A stretch of DNA of 64,000 nucleotides from Falciphora oryzae (Eukaryota > Ascomycota > Sordariomycetes > Magnaporthales > Magnaporthaceae). A program made the position numbers and the translations under genes. The stretch covers positions 734,679 to 798,678 of the forward strand of contig JNVV01000011.1 of the NCBI GenBank assembly GCA_000733355.1, given 5' to 3'. The stretch's first letter is position 1. Every line of letters starts with the position of its first letter. Below the pieces are notes generated by a model. The model had not been told where the DNA came from and searched no databases. It worked only from the letters and a program-made list of their open reading frames with translations. Below, piece after piece: positions 13,039 to 23,543 of this stretch.

Positions 13039-14511
13039 AGGGCGCACGGTTGTCGAATCTGTGCGGTGGCCGACTGACCGACTGACACTCAGCAGCAGCA
13101 GCAGTGGGGCGACAAGCCCGCGTATTTCTTTGTATCAACACCAACGACCATCTCGGGACGCGGCTACACGAAGGCATGCATGTATATGGGAGGTAACCCG
13201 GTGTTCAGAGTTGACGGATTCTCATTTTCGGCCATTTCCTGCGCGACTTCATCTCCCCTCTATTTCACGTTTTCACGTCTTGTCATGACCCCCCTACTTA
13301 TATCCCCTCACCAGCAAGGGGCACGGTCCTGCCCGACCGAGGCTTCCAGCTGGTGATTTTGTACCATAGCCGTGTCGTGCGGATTTGAAGAAGAAAAAAA
13401 AACAGGCAGAGAACAAAAAGAGATGCCTAGGCGTTTACATATACCGTCCATGAACAACTGACTGGCTGATTGACTGATTGGTAAAAAGCTGTTGCCTCTT
13501 TGAGCTGACGCCATCCTTCAGCGATGGCATGACGTGAAGGCTGCTGCCCGACACGCGTCAAGGTTGGGAGTCCTGCGCTGGAAGCTGCCAGGCGGCGACA
13601 AAATAAGTGACAAGGCATCGTTCAATCGCCATGTGCTTGGATTGGCTGCCTGGATGCTCTGCGTCCGTGTAAACAGATGATTCAAATTGTGGTGTGCTTG
13701 TCGGCACCCGGAGCTGGGCATGGATCAATTATCGTCGCAACTGAGGTTGGCTGTCTCACAGCCAACCTCGAGGTTGACAGCAGCAACACAACACCACCCC
13801 GCCAATTGGCAAGCACTCTGCCCCACCAAACGGCAGCAGCAGCGACCACAGGCAAGCAGCACAGCCCACCAAGGGGCCATCCATCAACACAAGCCCGGCA
13901 ACCATAGGCTGGTTTCGTTGGAAGCTGGGAACGGCCCAACCCACCACACCCCCCTCCTCAGCCCTTCCGACCGCGACCCCAATCCCTTTTATTACCCTGC
14001 CTGGTCCCCCAGCTGCATCATCCCCGAGAGCAAGCAAAGCACCAAACCTCGTCGAGACAGAACTCGCACCAGAGACTGCGTCCAACCGATTTTCGCCCTC
14101 ACCACCGACCGGTACGTGCCTGGCTGTTCTTGGCCAGGATCCCCGTCCCTCCTCTTCCCCCCCGCTTGGCCACAATTTCCAAGTGGCGGCGCTGAGCCCC
14201 GCCTCGACCATGATCGGTCCGGAGCCCATCTCGTGCCCCTATCAGGCTGCGCGCCGCCCTCTGCACGCTGCACACACTCTCTCCACGCACGCCATCTTGC
14301 CTGGCAGAGAGGGCCTTGGACCACATAAAGACACCGATACTAGCAGCAACAAGTGCTGACCTAAAGCAACCCGATCTCCACCCCGCGCTGCCCGCCGTCT
14401 AGTCTAGAATCTGCTGCCGTTTTCTTATCAGCAAACTTTCTCTCCCGCGAACCCCAGCGGAAGCCATCCAACTCCTCTCCACACCTCGCCCTCCCAAAAC
14501 CGCGCGCAAAC
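13039..14511. other. Intergenic region between hsp60 and cofilin
   Basis: The left part would hold the hsp60 3' UTR. From about 13750 to 14510 the sequence is C/A-rich and probably contains the cofilin promoter and leader. No gene is recognised. Confidence 0.5.
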
Positions 14512-15735
14512 ATGGTGAGCTTTGCATCCCTGCCGCTTCTCTCGGGGCTCGTTGACGGCCGTTTGCTTTTTTTTTTTTTTTTTTTTGCAGCCGTTGCAGT
14601 GCTAACCAATCACCGTTTGCCAGTCTCAATCCGGGTTAGTAGCGACCCTCGTGACCCCACCTCGAGCCTCTCCCCGTCGCCGACACCGACCATGATTGCC
14701 TCCCCCTTCTCCCCGCCGCGACGCCCACGCCTCGCCGTAACCGCGTCCTAGAGGGATTGCGCCAAGGAGGGTGCGTCTGGCCTGCCTCCCACCAGGAAAT
14801 TGCAGCCTGGGCCGAAGGGGCAATCAGGAGGGGTCAGCCGGAGCGGGCGTGGCTTCGGGACTGCCGGCTGCATTAGACCCCGTCCATTACATCGCTGCTG
14901 CAGACGCGGGACGACGACGACCAAGACGATGGACTAACATCTGACTGCGCGCGCTTGCTGCGCTTTCGTGGACTGTTCTCAGAGCGACCGTTGCACAGGA
15001 GTGCATAGAGAAGTACAATGAGCTCAAGCTCGGCAAGAGCCTGAAGTTCATCATCTTCAAGCTGTCCGACGACAACAAGCAAATTGTCGTCGAGGAGGCT
15101 TCTGGCGACAGCGACTGGGAGGCTTTCCGCAGCAAGCTCATCAACGCCACCATCAAGTCGCCAACTGTAAGACCGCCTAAGAAACCCTGAACCTGACCTC
15201 CACGCTACTTGCATGTGACGAATAGCACTTCGCTCCTGGCCTTTTGCTGACGCTCGTTTTCTTCTCTCCTGGCAGGGCGCCGTCGGCAAGGCTCCCCGCT
15301 ACGCCGTCTACGACTTCCAGTACAGCCTTTCGTCGGGTGAGGGTGAGAGGTAGGTCGATCGCCCGACGCCCCTCAGCCCCGCGCTGGTGCCCAAATTGCA
15401 AGCAGCCACGGAGCACACACGCTGATGCTACTATAACCGTGCAGGAACAAGATCACTTTCATCGCCTGGTCCCCCGATGATGCTGGCATCAAGGTAAGTC
15501 TCGACTGAGCCCCATCCTCTTTCTCCTCGCCTTGCCTATACGCCATCACCCTTCCAGTCTCAAGTTCCGGTTCTCACGCAAATCTTTCCCCAAACAGCCC
15601 AAGATGATCTACGCCTCGTCCAAGGACGCCCTCAAGCGCTCGCTCAACGGCATCGCTCACGAGCTGCAAGCCAACGATGCCGACGATGTCGAATATGACT
15701 CGGTCCTCAAGGCCGTCAGCAAGGGGCTGGCCTAA
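14512..15735 (+). CDS. cof1: Cofilin (ADF/cofilin actin-depolymerising factor)
   Basis: There are six exons: 14512-14514 (only the ATG), 14624-14634 (11 nt), 14983-15166, 15276-15349, 15445-15493 and 15598-15735. The product is 152 residues, beginning MSQSGATVAQEC. It severs and depolymerises ADP-actin filaments in cortical patches. Family marks are the N-terminal SQSG with the regulatory Ser, KLGKSLKFIIFKLSDD, the central YAVYDFQYSLSSGEGER strand pair, FIAWSPDDA, and the actin-binding helix around ASSKDALKRSLNG. All five introns keep phase. The start-codon-only exon and the microexon were placed because they alone restore the conserved N-terminus. A 20-T tract (14567-14586) with a decoy acceptor sits in intron 1. 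Confidence 0.95.
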
Positions 15736-16276
15736 GCTGGCTGTCGCTCCCGTGGGGGCACGCCAGTCTGTTTTTCCGCTTACCTATTGCACCCACATAC
15801 CAAGCAAGCTAGAAGAAGGCTATGGATGTGGCTTGGGAAGGAGTTGGAGGATTGTCAGGGTCAACAACGATTGTCAAGGCGGGAGAAGCCAGGGATAAAA
15901 GAACGGCTAGGTGGAGTGCCTGAGGGACCTCCCATTTCGACTTTGCTCCCTCGGGGGTGCTCGGGTTCTCTCCAGCTGCCACCCCGAAACTACTGTCTTA
16001 TGAGTACATTCGCAATTTCGAATGAATGAGAAAAACGACAACCTCTTTACAAAGACCGGGTGGTGCCCCTTTTCTCTCCCGCCTCCGTCCTGCTTCCACA
16101 GCAGGGTCTGTCACTCCATTTTCTTGCTATCAGGTGAGATTTTAAGCTGTGCTATTCACCAACAGTAGAAGTCATTAGTATCATTAAGCTCTATTTAAGA
16201 TGACACAACCCGGGGGGCGCGTGGCCGTGCTAAGATAGCCGGATGGTCTTTCACCCCCAGGGGCAGCGTGGTTTCA
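15736..16276. other. Convergent 3' region of cofilin and get5
   Basis: This 541-bp spacer lies between two converging genes and should hold both 3' UTRs. Nothing else is seen. Confidence 0.5.
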
Positions 16277-16989
16277 CTATGACTTGTCCTCCCACGCTTT
16301 GCGGAACGCGGTGAAAAGCTCATCGGCATATTTCTCATCGCGTACCCTCTGCAGCAAGAAGCCCTTGAGGTCGACCCAGAATTCCTCGCTCTTCACAGTC
16401 TCAGCACCGCTGACGCCCTGTGCCGTGGGCGCAGACGGCGACGCCTGGTCCGCCTCCTCGGCCTTCGGGGCCGCGGCGGCACCGCCCAGGACCATGACGG
16501 AGAACTCGATGAGGGCCTCGTCACCGGCCAGGAGGTCGCGCAGGACCTTGCTGTCGGCCACGGGCTTCTTCTTGTGGAGCAGCTTGACCTTGTCCGGGCG
16601 GAGGCCAGCCTGGAAGGCGGCGACGGTCCTGACATCGAGGACCGAGGTGCCCAGGGGCTGCGACATGAGCTTGATGTCGAGGGGCGGGTTGCGGAGGGAG
16701 CGGAGGGTGACAGTGACGCTGCGCTCCTGGCCCGGGTTCGAGGCGCGGGCGCGTTTGCTCATGGGCTTGGGCATGCGTGGCAAGATGTACTTTTGGTGGC
16801 CTGCTAGTTAGCAACGCTGTTTCGCTTTTGGTTGTATCGGGGAGAAATGGCGGTCGGTAGATCAGGAGTATCACTCACGGCCGACCGGGCGGGATAGTTT
16901 CGCGGGTCCTCGACATGGTCTGGCGACAGCTTTGTTGGCCGCGAGTCCAGCTGCGACAGGAAAGTGCTTGCGAATGCGACCTCGGCCAT
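16277..16989 (-). CDS. get5: Get5/Mdy2, ubiquitin-like factor of the GET pathway
   Basis: Exons are 16989-16879 and 16789-16277, with a gtgagt donor, a gctaac branch and an aaaag acceptor, giving 207 residues. Get5 pairs with Get4 and hands tail-anchored proteins from Sgt2 to the ATPase Get3 for insertion into the ER. An N-terminal Get4-binding helix (MAEVAFASTFLSQLDSRP) is followed by a linker with YILPRMPKP. The ubiquitin-like domain lies at about residues 55-130 (VTVTLRSLRNPP to ALIEFSVMVLGG). An Ala/Pro-rich linker precedes a C-terminal homodimerisation helix segment (EEFWVDLKGFLLQR, then DELFTAFRKAWE). The domain order matches fungal Get5. It is divergent from TYW4 across a 400-bp promoter. 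Confidence 0.88.
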
Positions 16990-17389
16990 GTTGGGCGAGG
17001 CAGCGAAACTATGTGCGACAGGTGGTTGGCGGTCGTGTATGGCAGCAAGTTGGTAGGTGGTACCAAGGTGGGATCGGAGGCTGAGGCCAGGATGGGTGGT
17101 GATGAATGCCGACGGGGGACATGCAGGACTCAAGTTGCACGCGGCAATGTGGGACGGGCAGTCATGGACCCCGCCATTGAGCACTAGCCCGCTGTAGATC
17201 AATGTCGTCAGGCACCCAGCCCGCTGTGGCTGCAACGGTTGAGGCGCTACTAGCGCCCTCGCGCCGTCGTCCATTTCGCCCACCCTCCACCAAATCAGCG
17301 CCGCCAAGCAGCGACGAGATACTTCACTTTTAACCCCTAACACGTGACGCGATACACGGCATGGGCGCATTTCCCAAGAAAATTTCCAT
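16990..17389. promoter_or_regulatory. Bidirectional promoter of get5 and TYW4
   Basis: These 400 bp separate the two divergent start codons. A CACGTG core is at 17341-17346, 44 bp before the TYW4 ATG. No TATA box is apparent. Shared regulation is inferred from the layout only. Confidence 0.45.
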
Positions 17390-20300
17390 ATGGCGGATTC
17401 CGAACAGACAAGACAGCCCGAGATGGCGGAGGTCGAGCACATGTCCGCAATGGGCACTGCCGCAACGGCCCCAAAGCCCTCAGACGCAAGGGTAGAAAAG
17501 GGCACAGAAAAGAAGCGCCAGGCGTCAAAACAGGACGACCAGGTTATGGGCGTGAGTGCTCATCTCTACCTCTTCCGATATTATCCAAGTATATCAGTTA
17601 ATACCCAACCGTCTTGTCAGACAAACAATAGTAGCATTACGTCCAAAAGAAGCGTTGAGAAGATCTACTACCCAGACGAGCCTCACTTCTTCCGCTATTT
17701 TGTGAAGCGCTTTCAGCGCCGAGCCCCTGTCATCAACCGCGGCTACCATCTTCGCATGCACCTCATCGACTGTGCTGTGCGAGACTTCCTGAGCACGCCT
17801 CTTGCTGCTGGGAAGAAAACCAAAGTGGTGGTCAATCTTGGGTGTGGGAGGTCAGTCAGCCGGCAGTCACTTGCGGCTCCTCCTCCTCCTGCTTGTCCTC
17901 GTCTCACACATCTCGCAACAAAACCAGCGACGTGCTGCCCTGGCAGTGCCTCACTCGCTACCCAGATCTGTGCGACTCGGCCATCTTTGTCGACGTCGAT
18001 TTCCCCGACCTAGTCTTGAAAAAGCGTGCCGTCGTTCTGGACACGCCTGAGCTCAGGAGCTCATTTGCCCCGCTTGAGACCGTCGAGACCCCTCCGGTGC
18101 TCCTGCGCTCCCGTCGCTATTTCCAGGTCGGGTGTGACCTCCGTGATGTTCCCTCACTGGAGTCCGCGCTGGCGTCTGTGGTCGACCTGGCCCAGGCGTC
18201 GTTCCTGTTCGTGGCAGAGGTTTCCATCACTTACATGCCAACCAACTCTGCCGATACCGTCATCCAATGGGCCAGCACCCTTGACGACTGTGAGCTCCGT
18301 CTTCCTTTTTTTTCTCGTCTGCGTCGTTAAAAAACCCAGCCGGATAAACTAACCGGCCCGGCCTATGTTAGCCAATTTCTGTCTGCTCGAGCAAGTACTG
18401 CCAGACGGGCCACAGCACCCGTTTGCACAAACCATGTTAAGACATTTCGAGAGGCTTAACACGCCCTTGAAATCTATAGATAAGTACCGGACATTGACGG
18501 ATCAGAGGAGCCGCTTTTTGGAACGAGGTTGGCTCAAAGTTGACTGCTGCTCGCTCTGGGACGCCTGGTCTGGTGACCGCTTCTTATCCGAGGCCGAACG
18601 CCGCAAGCTGGACACGGTCGAGCCTTTTGACGAGTGGGAAGAATTTTCCCTCTTTGGGGGCCACTACATGCTCCTCCAAGCCTCGACCTCTCGTGCTGCG
18701 CCGGCGCCGACAGACGACATGTCCAGCCATACCAATTCCCTGTCTCTGCCTTCGACGCGCGCTCGCGTCAACTTCTCGGAGCAGCAGGGTGCCCAAGGGC
18801 CGCGGCGTTTCGGCAGGGCCATGACCTTTCCCGACGTACTAGGCCGCCATCTCATTGCCGATGTGCTTGGCATGGGCTCCAACGGTAGGTTGCGATCGAT
18901 CGATCTGTACACACCAGACGGAAAGACTCAGGGGCCCATTTTGCGAGCCGTCAGCGGTCCTTCTAGCAGGGTGTGCCACTCCCTGACAGATCTTGGGGAG
19001 CACAGCGCGCTTCTGGCTGGCGGCAGGACTTCGCCTTCTAGCCCCATGGGCGATGCTTGGGTTTTTGAGAAGGCTGCCAGGAACTGGCGGCGGCTCCGTG
19101 GTATTCATGAACTGCCCGTCCCGCTCTACCGGCACACCGCCGTTGGGCTCGGCCACTCCAGCATGGTGCTTGTTTTTGGTGGCAAGGCTAGACCGTCTGC
19201 GATATTCGACGGATATCTCTTGTACCACCCTGACAGAGGCTGGATGAGATGCCGTGTTGCTGGGCCGCCGGCCCCCGCATCGGTTTTCGGCGCGCTTGCC
19301 TTCTGCTCTTCTAGCGTTCCTCGAGGGTCTACGAGATTCTCGGGTGTCTACGCCGGCGGCATCGGAGAGGGCGGAACCGTCCTGGACCAAGTGCTGCTCT
19401 GGGAGCTAGATGTTTCCAACATCGCTGTGAGTTTGGCCAGTTCACCACCAGCCAAGACCCCATCTGCCGGTTTTAGCTAACGCCCGGTATTCAGGCCCCT
19501 GAGTTGCGCTTCAGAGATATCGATACCGTTCAGCCTAGCCACCGTGCCCTCGTCGCCAGGTTCGGTGCCAGCTGCGTTCCTTTGGGCCAGGGCTTCCATT
19601 TGGTGGCCGGCGGCGTGGACAAGTCCGGGCTTGTGCGGCAGGATCACGATTTTGTGGTGCTACGCGAAGAGCAATTCTCTGGCGGCCTAATAGCCTGTCG
19701 ACTGGACACGTTTGATGCAGGTATTCCGCGCCCCTTACTCATCGGCTCGTGCGTTGCGGCTTTTCCGGGCGAGATAGTCCTGCTTGGAGGAGGCGCTACA
19801 TGCTTCTCGATGGGAACCTTCTGGACGAAGGGGACATATACCATCAGCGTTGATCCCGATAGTCTAGCGGCCTTGCGCTCTCTTCCTTCTGGGCAGCCTT
19901 GGAGCGAGCATGAGGTCGTTCCTGCACTTGGCGTTGGTGCTAAAGACCCGAGCGACAATAAGACGGCGAGCTGGGGCTGCGCCGAGACGGTGGCGTTGAT
20001 TGAAGCCGAGGGGCCGGCAGCCACCTTGTCCAAGGCCATTGAGCCGAGGCCCATCCCCCGCGTCAAGCTCACATCAGAGGCACAGTTTGCCCAAATTGTG
20101 CGCGAGGGAAAGCCAGTGGTAATGGAAAGCGTGAAAATTGGGCCTTGCACCGACAAATGGACACCTGCTTACATGACCTCGGCCGTCGGTGCCCACAGAG
20201 AAGTAAGTGAAGGACGGAATGGGCGAGGCTTTGGCTTGCGATACGGCGATCCCAGCTAACAAGAATGTAAAAAGGTGGTTGTTCACGAGGCTCAGGGGCA

Positions 20301-21024
20301 GGTGATGGACTTCAACGCCAAGAACTTCCGCTATACGAACAAGCGGTTCTCTGAGCTCGTCGAAGAGATAGAGAAGGGCGGTAGGCTCTACCTTCGCGCG
20401 CTTTCGAGCGACGAGCCTGCATCGCAGCCGGCCAACCTGCAAGAGGACTTCCCGTTGCTTGCCAGCGACTTTAGGCCGCCCCCTGAAATGGCACTGGCCA
20501 TAGACAACCTCTTCAGCTCGGTGCTGCGCATGTCGGGCCCGGTGAACATGTGGCTTCACTATGATGTGATGGCCAACGTCTACACCCAAGTGCGAGGCTC
20601 GAAACGCTTTCTCCTGTTCCCGCCCGGCGACGTGGCTGAGCTGTCGATCAACGCCGGGGGCTCCAGCTCTAGCATCGACGCGTTCGCCGGGCTCGACGGC
20701 GGGCTATCCCCACAGACGCGGCCGCAAGAGACGGTCGTAGGCCCGGGCGACGTTCTATACCTGCCGCCGTTCTGGCTACACACGGCGACGCCGGTGGAGG
20801 GCACAGGCGCTAGCGTCGCCGTCAACGTCTTTTTCCGCAATCGAGTGGAGAAAATCTACGCCGCGGGCAAAGACGTGTACGGGAACAGGGACCTCGCAGC
20901 CTACGAGAGGGCGCGCAAGGACGTAGGGCGGATCATTAGCGGCTTTGAGGGGGTCCCCGCGGATGCCAGGGAGTTTTATCTGCTGAGGCTTGCACAGGAG
21001 CTGCGGCAGGGTGTCAACCCTTGA
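17390..21024 (+). CDS. ppm2: tRNA wybutosine-synthesising protein 4 (TYW4/Ppm2), methyltransferase-Kelch-JmjC
   Basis: Exons are 17390-17551, 17621-17850, 17928-18289, 18372-19426, 19495-20202 and 20275-21024, giving 1088 residues. It catalyses the last SAM-dependent methylation and methoxycarbonylation steps of wybutosine at position 37 of tRNA-Phe. Residues about 60-400 form the leucine carboxyl methyltransferase fold, with [20 protein letters not shown], the SAM loop VVNLGCGSDVLPWQ, and [13 protein letters not shown]. About 430-760 form Kelch repeats ([31 protein letters not shown]). About 790-1088 form a Jumonji-type cupin, with the HYD of [14 protein letters not shown] and the later WLHTATP as likely metal ligands. 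All exon phases agree. The N-terminal 50 residues are disordered. Confidence 0.95.
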
Positions 21025-22009
21025 GCTGTGAAGGGCCGCCAGTTATTGAGGGACGAGGCCCAGGAGGAAGCACAGCCGTTGCCAGAGAGAACACAAAACA
21101 CCAAATAAAATCCCAAAACGCCATCTCAACTGCCATCTCAATTGATATGCCCAAGCAAGTACTCGGTATTCAAGCAGGCGACACACAATTCTTCAAAAGG
21201 CGGTGGCTTGGTGGCTTGGTGGCTTTGAAATGGAACATTTCTAGTCCGAGGCCAGCCAACTAATCAAACGCGGCGGGCCAACCCAACTAACAAATCGCTG
21301 AGGCTTATCACAGGGCGCAGCACAGCACCCGGCACGCCAGACTCGATGCCTCGCTGCCTTTCGGCCGCCCACGGACGCCAGGCACCGAAATTGCTCGAGC
21401 TAACCTAGCATCAGGCTCCATGTCAGGCAGGCAGATGGACCCCGCCCGCAGATCAAGAAGTTCCCCGAGCTGCATACATAGTGACATCACGCGCGCTGTG
21501 GCAGTGACCCACGCCCGCGGAAACCGGGCGAAACTAACAAGAACAAGCCGCTGAGCGACGGGCCAGGCGCAGCGTCGAAAACAGTGCCGTCCAGAAACGG
21601 CCTCTTAGGCTCCCACATATGGCCCGGCTGTCTCCCTTGCACCCCCCGACGAGCACGTGTGACGGCAAAAAGCTGGAGGGCGGCACTGCGAACGTGCGCC
21701 GGGCTGCTGCAGTCTGAAGTCTGGCACAGCATTTGGGAAACGCTGCGGCGGCTGACCAAGACTAAATTCTTTTTATTTTACCCGGCTGACCTTTTTGTGC
21801 CATGCGCTCCCTCTGACCTGCCTCCACTCTGTCCATTCCTCCTTCTCGTCGTCCGAGTCCCAGGCACTCTTCTCTTGGCGACTGACTGACACACTTGTCT
21901 CTCTTCCTGTTCGCTGTCTACCCTTGCACGCTTGACTTGTCATCACCCTCGGATTTCAGGCCCACACCCGTTCAGGGGCTATTATCCCTTTCAGCGCATC
22001 CCCATCGCC
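21025..22009. other. Intergenic region
   Basis: This would hold the 3' region of TYW4 and the promoter and leader of the His-rich gene. The last 200 bp are pyrimidine-rich. A CACGTG core occurs at 21654-21659. No gene is recognised. Confidence 0.45.
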
Positions 22010-22822
22010 ATGTCTCGTCACGGCGGCCGTGATGATGACGGCTTCCGCGACGGTTATTATGGTGTGGATAGCCGACCCAACAACGGCTATCACCTCCAGC
22101 CACCGCCGTCGCTACAACGCCCTCGGTCCGTCCCGCCACCCTCCGCCGCCGTGGTTGAGCGCAACTACATGATGACGCCAGCCACGCGCTCCAACAGCCG
22201 AACGCGAAGCCGCAGCTGCAACCGCAGTTGTAGTCGCAGCCGCAGCCACAGCCGCCGGAGGGGCACCCGGGGCTCGCACTCGAGGGGCCGCGACGGACCT
22301 GTCGAGAAGGCGGAAAAGGCAGTGAAAAACAGTTTCACGTCGTCCAACTCGGGCCTGGGCATCGGCATCCTAGGCGCCATCGTGGGCGGGCTGGCGGCAA
22401 GACACGCCAGCGACTCGGCGCCCAAGCACCGGCACGGCAGCCACCACAGTGGCAGCAGCAGCGACAGGGAGCGCGACCAGCGGATGCTCGTCTCCACCAT
22501 CGTCGGCGCCGCCGTCGGCGGTCTCGGAGCCAACGCGCTCGAGCGGCGCCTCGAGATCAACCGCGAGAAGAAGACCGAGGAGGAGGAGGCCAGGGGCCGG
22601 GCCGGCCGCCGCGACAAGGGCGACCACTACCACCACAACCACAACCACCATCGCTACCACCATCACCCGCATCATCACCACCACCACCATCATCACCACT
22701 CTCGTCATGACGGTGTCGACCACGTCTATGATCACGTCTACGACGAGCGCCCGGTGCGGAGGCGCCGGAGCTTGGACGACCCTCAGAGACGGCAATACCA
22801 CCCGTTGGATCACCGTCCCTAG
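22010..22822 (+). CDS. His-rich, Arg/Ser-rich protein with two glycine-zipper segments
   Basis: A single exon encodes 270 residues. I do not recognise a named family. Order: a Gly/Asp/Tyr-rich start; a Pro-rich linker; an Arg-Ser dipeptide region at about 60-100 (SRTRSRSCNRSCSRSRSHSR); a first glycine-rich hydrophobic segment (GLGIGILGAIVGGLAARHA) near 125-143; a Ser/His linker; a second (LVSTIVGAAVGGLGANALE) near 165-183; a charged helix; a histidine-rich stretch (about 205-235); and a basic tail. The paired G-x3-G segments resemble the glycine-zipper motif of small membrane-associated proteins. The His run could bind Ni, Zn or Cu ions. Both roles are inferred. The start context (CGCCATGTC) is acceptable. 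Confidence 0.75.
   Translation: MSRHGGRDDDGFRDGYYGVDSRPNNGYHLQPPPSLQRPRSVPPPSAAVVERNYMMTPATRSNSRTRSRSCNRSCSRSRSHSRRRGTRGSHSRGRDGPVEKAEKAVKNSFTSSNSGLGIGILGAIVGGLAARHASDSAPKHRHGSHHSGSSSDRERDQRMLVSTIVGAAVGGLGANALERRLEINREKKTEEEEARGRAGRRDKGDHYHHNHNHHRYHHHPHHHHHHHHHHSRHDGVDHVYDHVYDERPVRRRRSLDDPQRRQYHPLDHRP
22621..22700 (+). repeat. CAC/CAT trinucleotide-rich tract
   Basis: An imperfect run of histidine codons inside the His-rich gene encodes a stretch in which most residues are His. Such a tract is prone to length change between strains. Confidence 0.8.
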
Positions 22823-23543
22823 GGCTGCCCTGATCTACGGGTATCGCGCCTTTTGACGGTCGGATTCTTGCTTAATCTCCATATTTGGACTTTTTATATT
22901 CCTACGTTTTGTCATAGGTTCTTTTGTATCTCCTATGTGTTAGGTTTCCCCCCCTAGTCAGCAAGCAAAACGCCTCGATATCTAGCCTAGCTTCCTTTTG
23001 TCCTTGCCATACGCCTCAAGTTTCCTCCTGCCCTTGGTCTGCAGATTCCCATTTGCATCTTACACGTGCCAACACACAATCGCGACATCTTCCATATGCC
23101 TGGCCATGCCACCCCGTCGAGCTCTTCGCGTCCACCTTAGATTGCCTTAGCAACTCGCAGCCCTAATGAAGAACGATTTAACGAGAAGAACGATGAGTCT
23201 CTGAAAAAAAAAATCCACCAAGCTCCTGCAGCAAGAAAACCAAGCTCCCAATTTCCCCTTTCCTTTTCCTCTCTGTTCGTACAATGCCAGTTTACAACGC
23301 TTGAGGTCTTTTTCTCTCACCTTCTCCCTCGCCCGGTATTATGTAGAGAAATAAAGTGAAAGCTCTTCCAACACTACACCTCTTGAACATCAATCATTAA
23401 TCGTAGAAGCAAAGGGCAACGCATGCCCCTGAAAGAAGAAAAAAAACGAAAAGGCAGGTTCGTGGTTGCAACCCATGACCCCGCGCGGCGCCGAAGCCCG
23501 TGAGATGGACTAGGCCCACGGGCAGGCAGCAGCCGAGATGGCG
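22823..23543. other. Convergent 3' region
   Basis: This 721-bp spacer between two converging genes should hold both 3' UTRs. No gene is seen. Confidence 0.5.

Noticed and set aside
16790..16878. Apparent frame conflict at the get5 intron that first suggested a non-canonical donor
   Set aside because: Using the acceptor at 16790 (aaaag before TAC ATC TTG) with the normal gtgagt donor restores phase and the expected YILPRMPKP segment.
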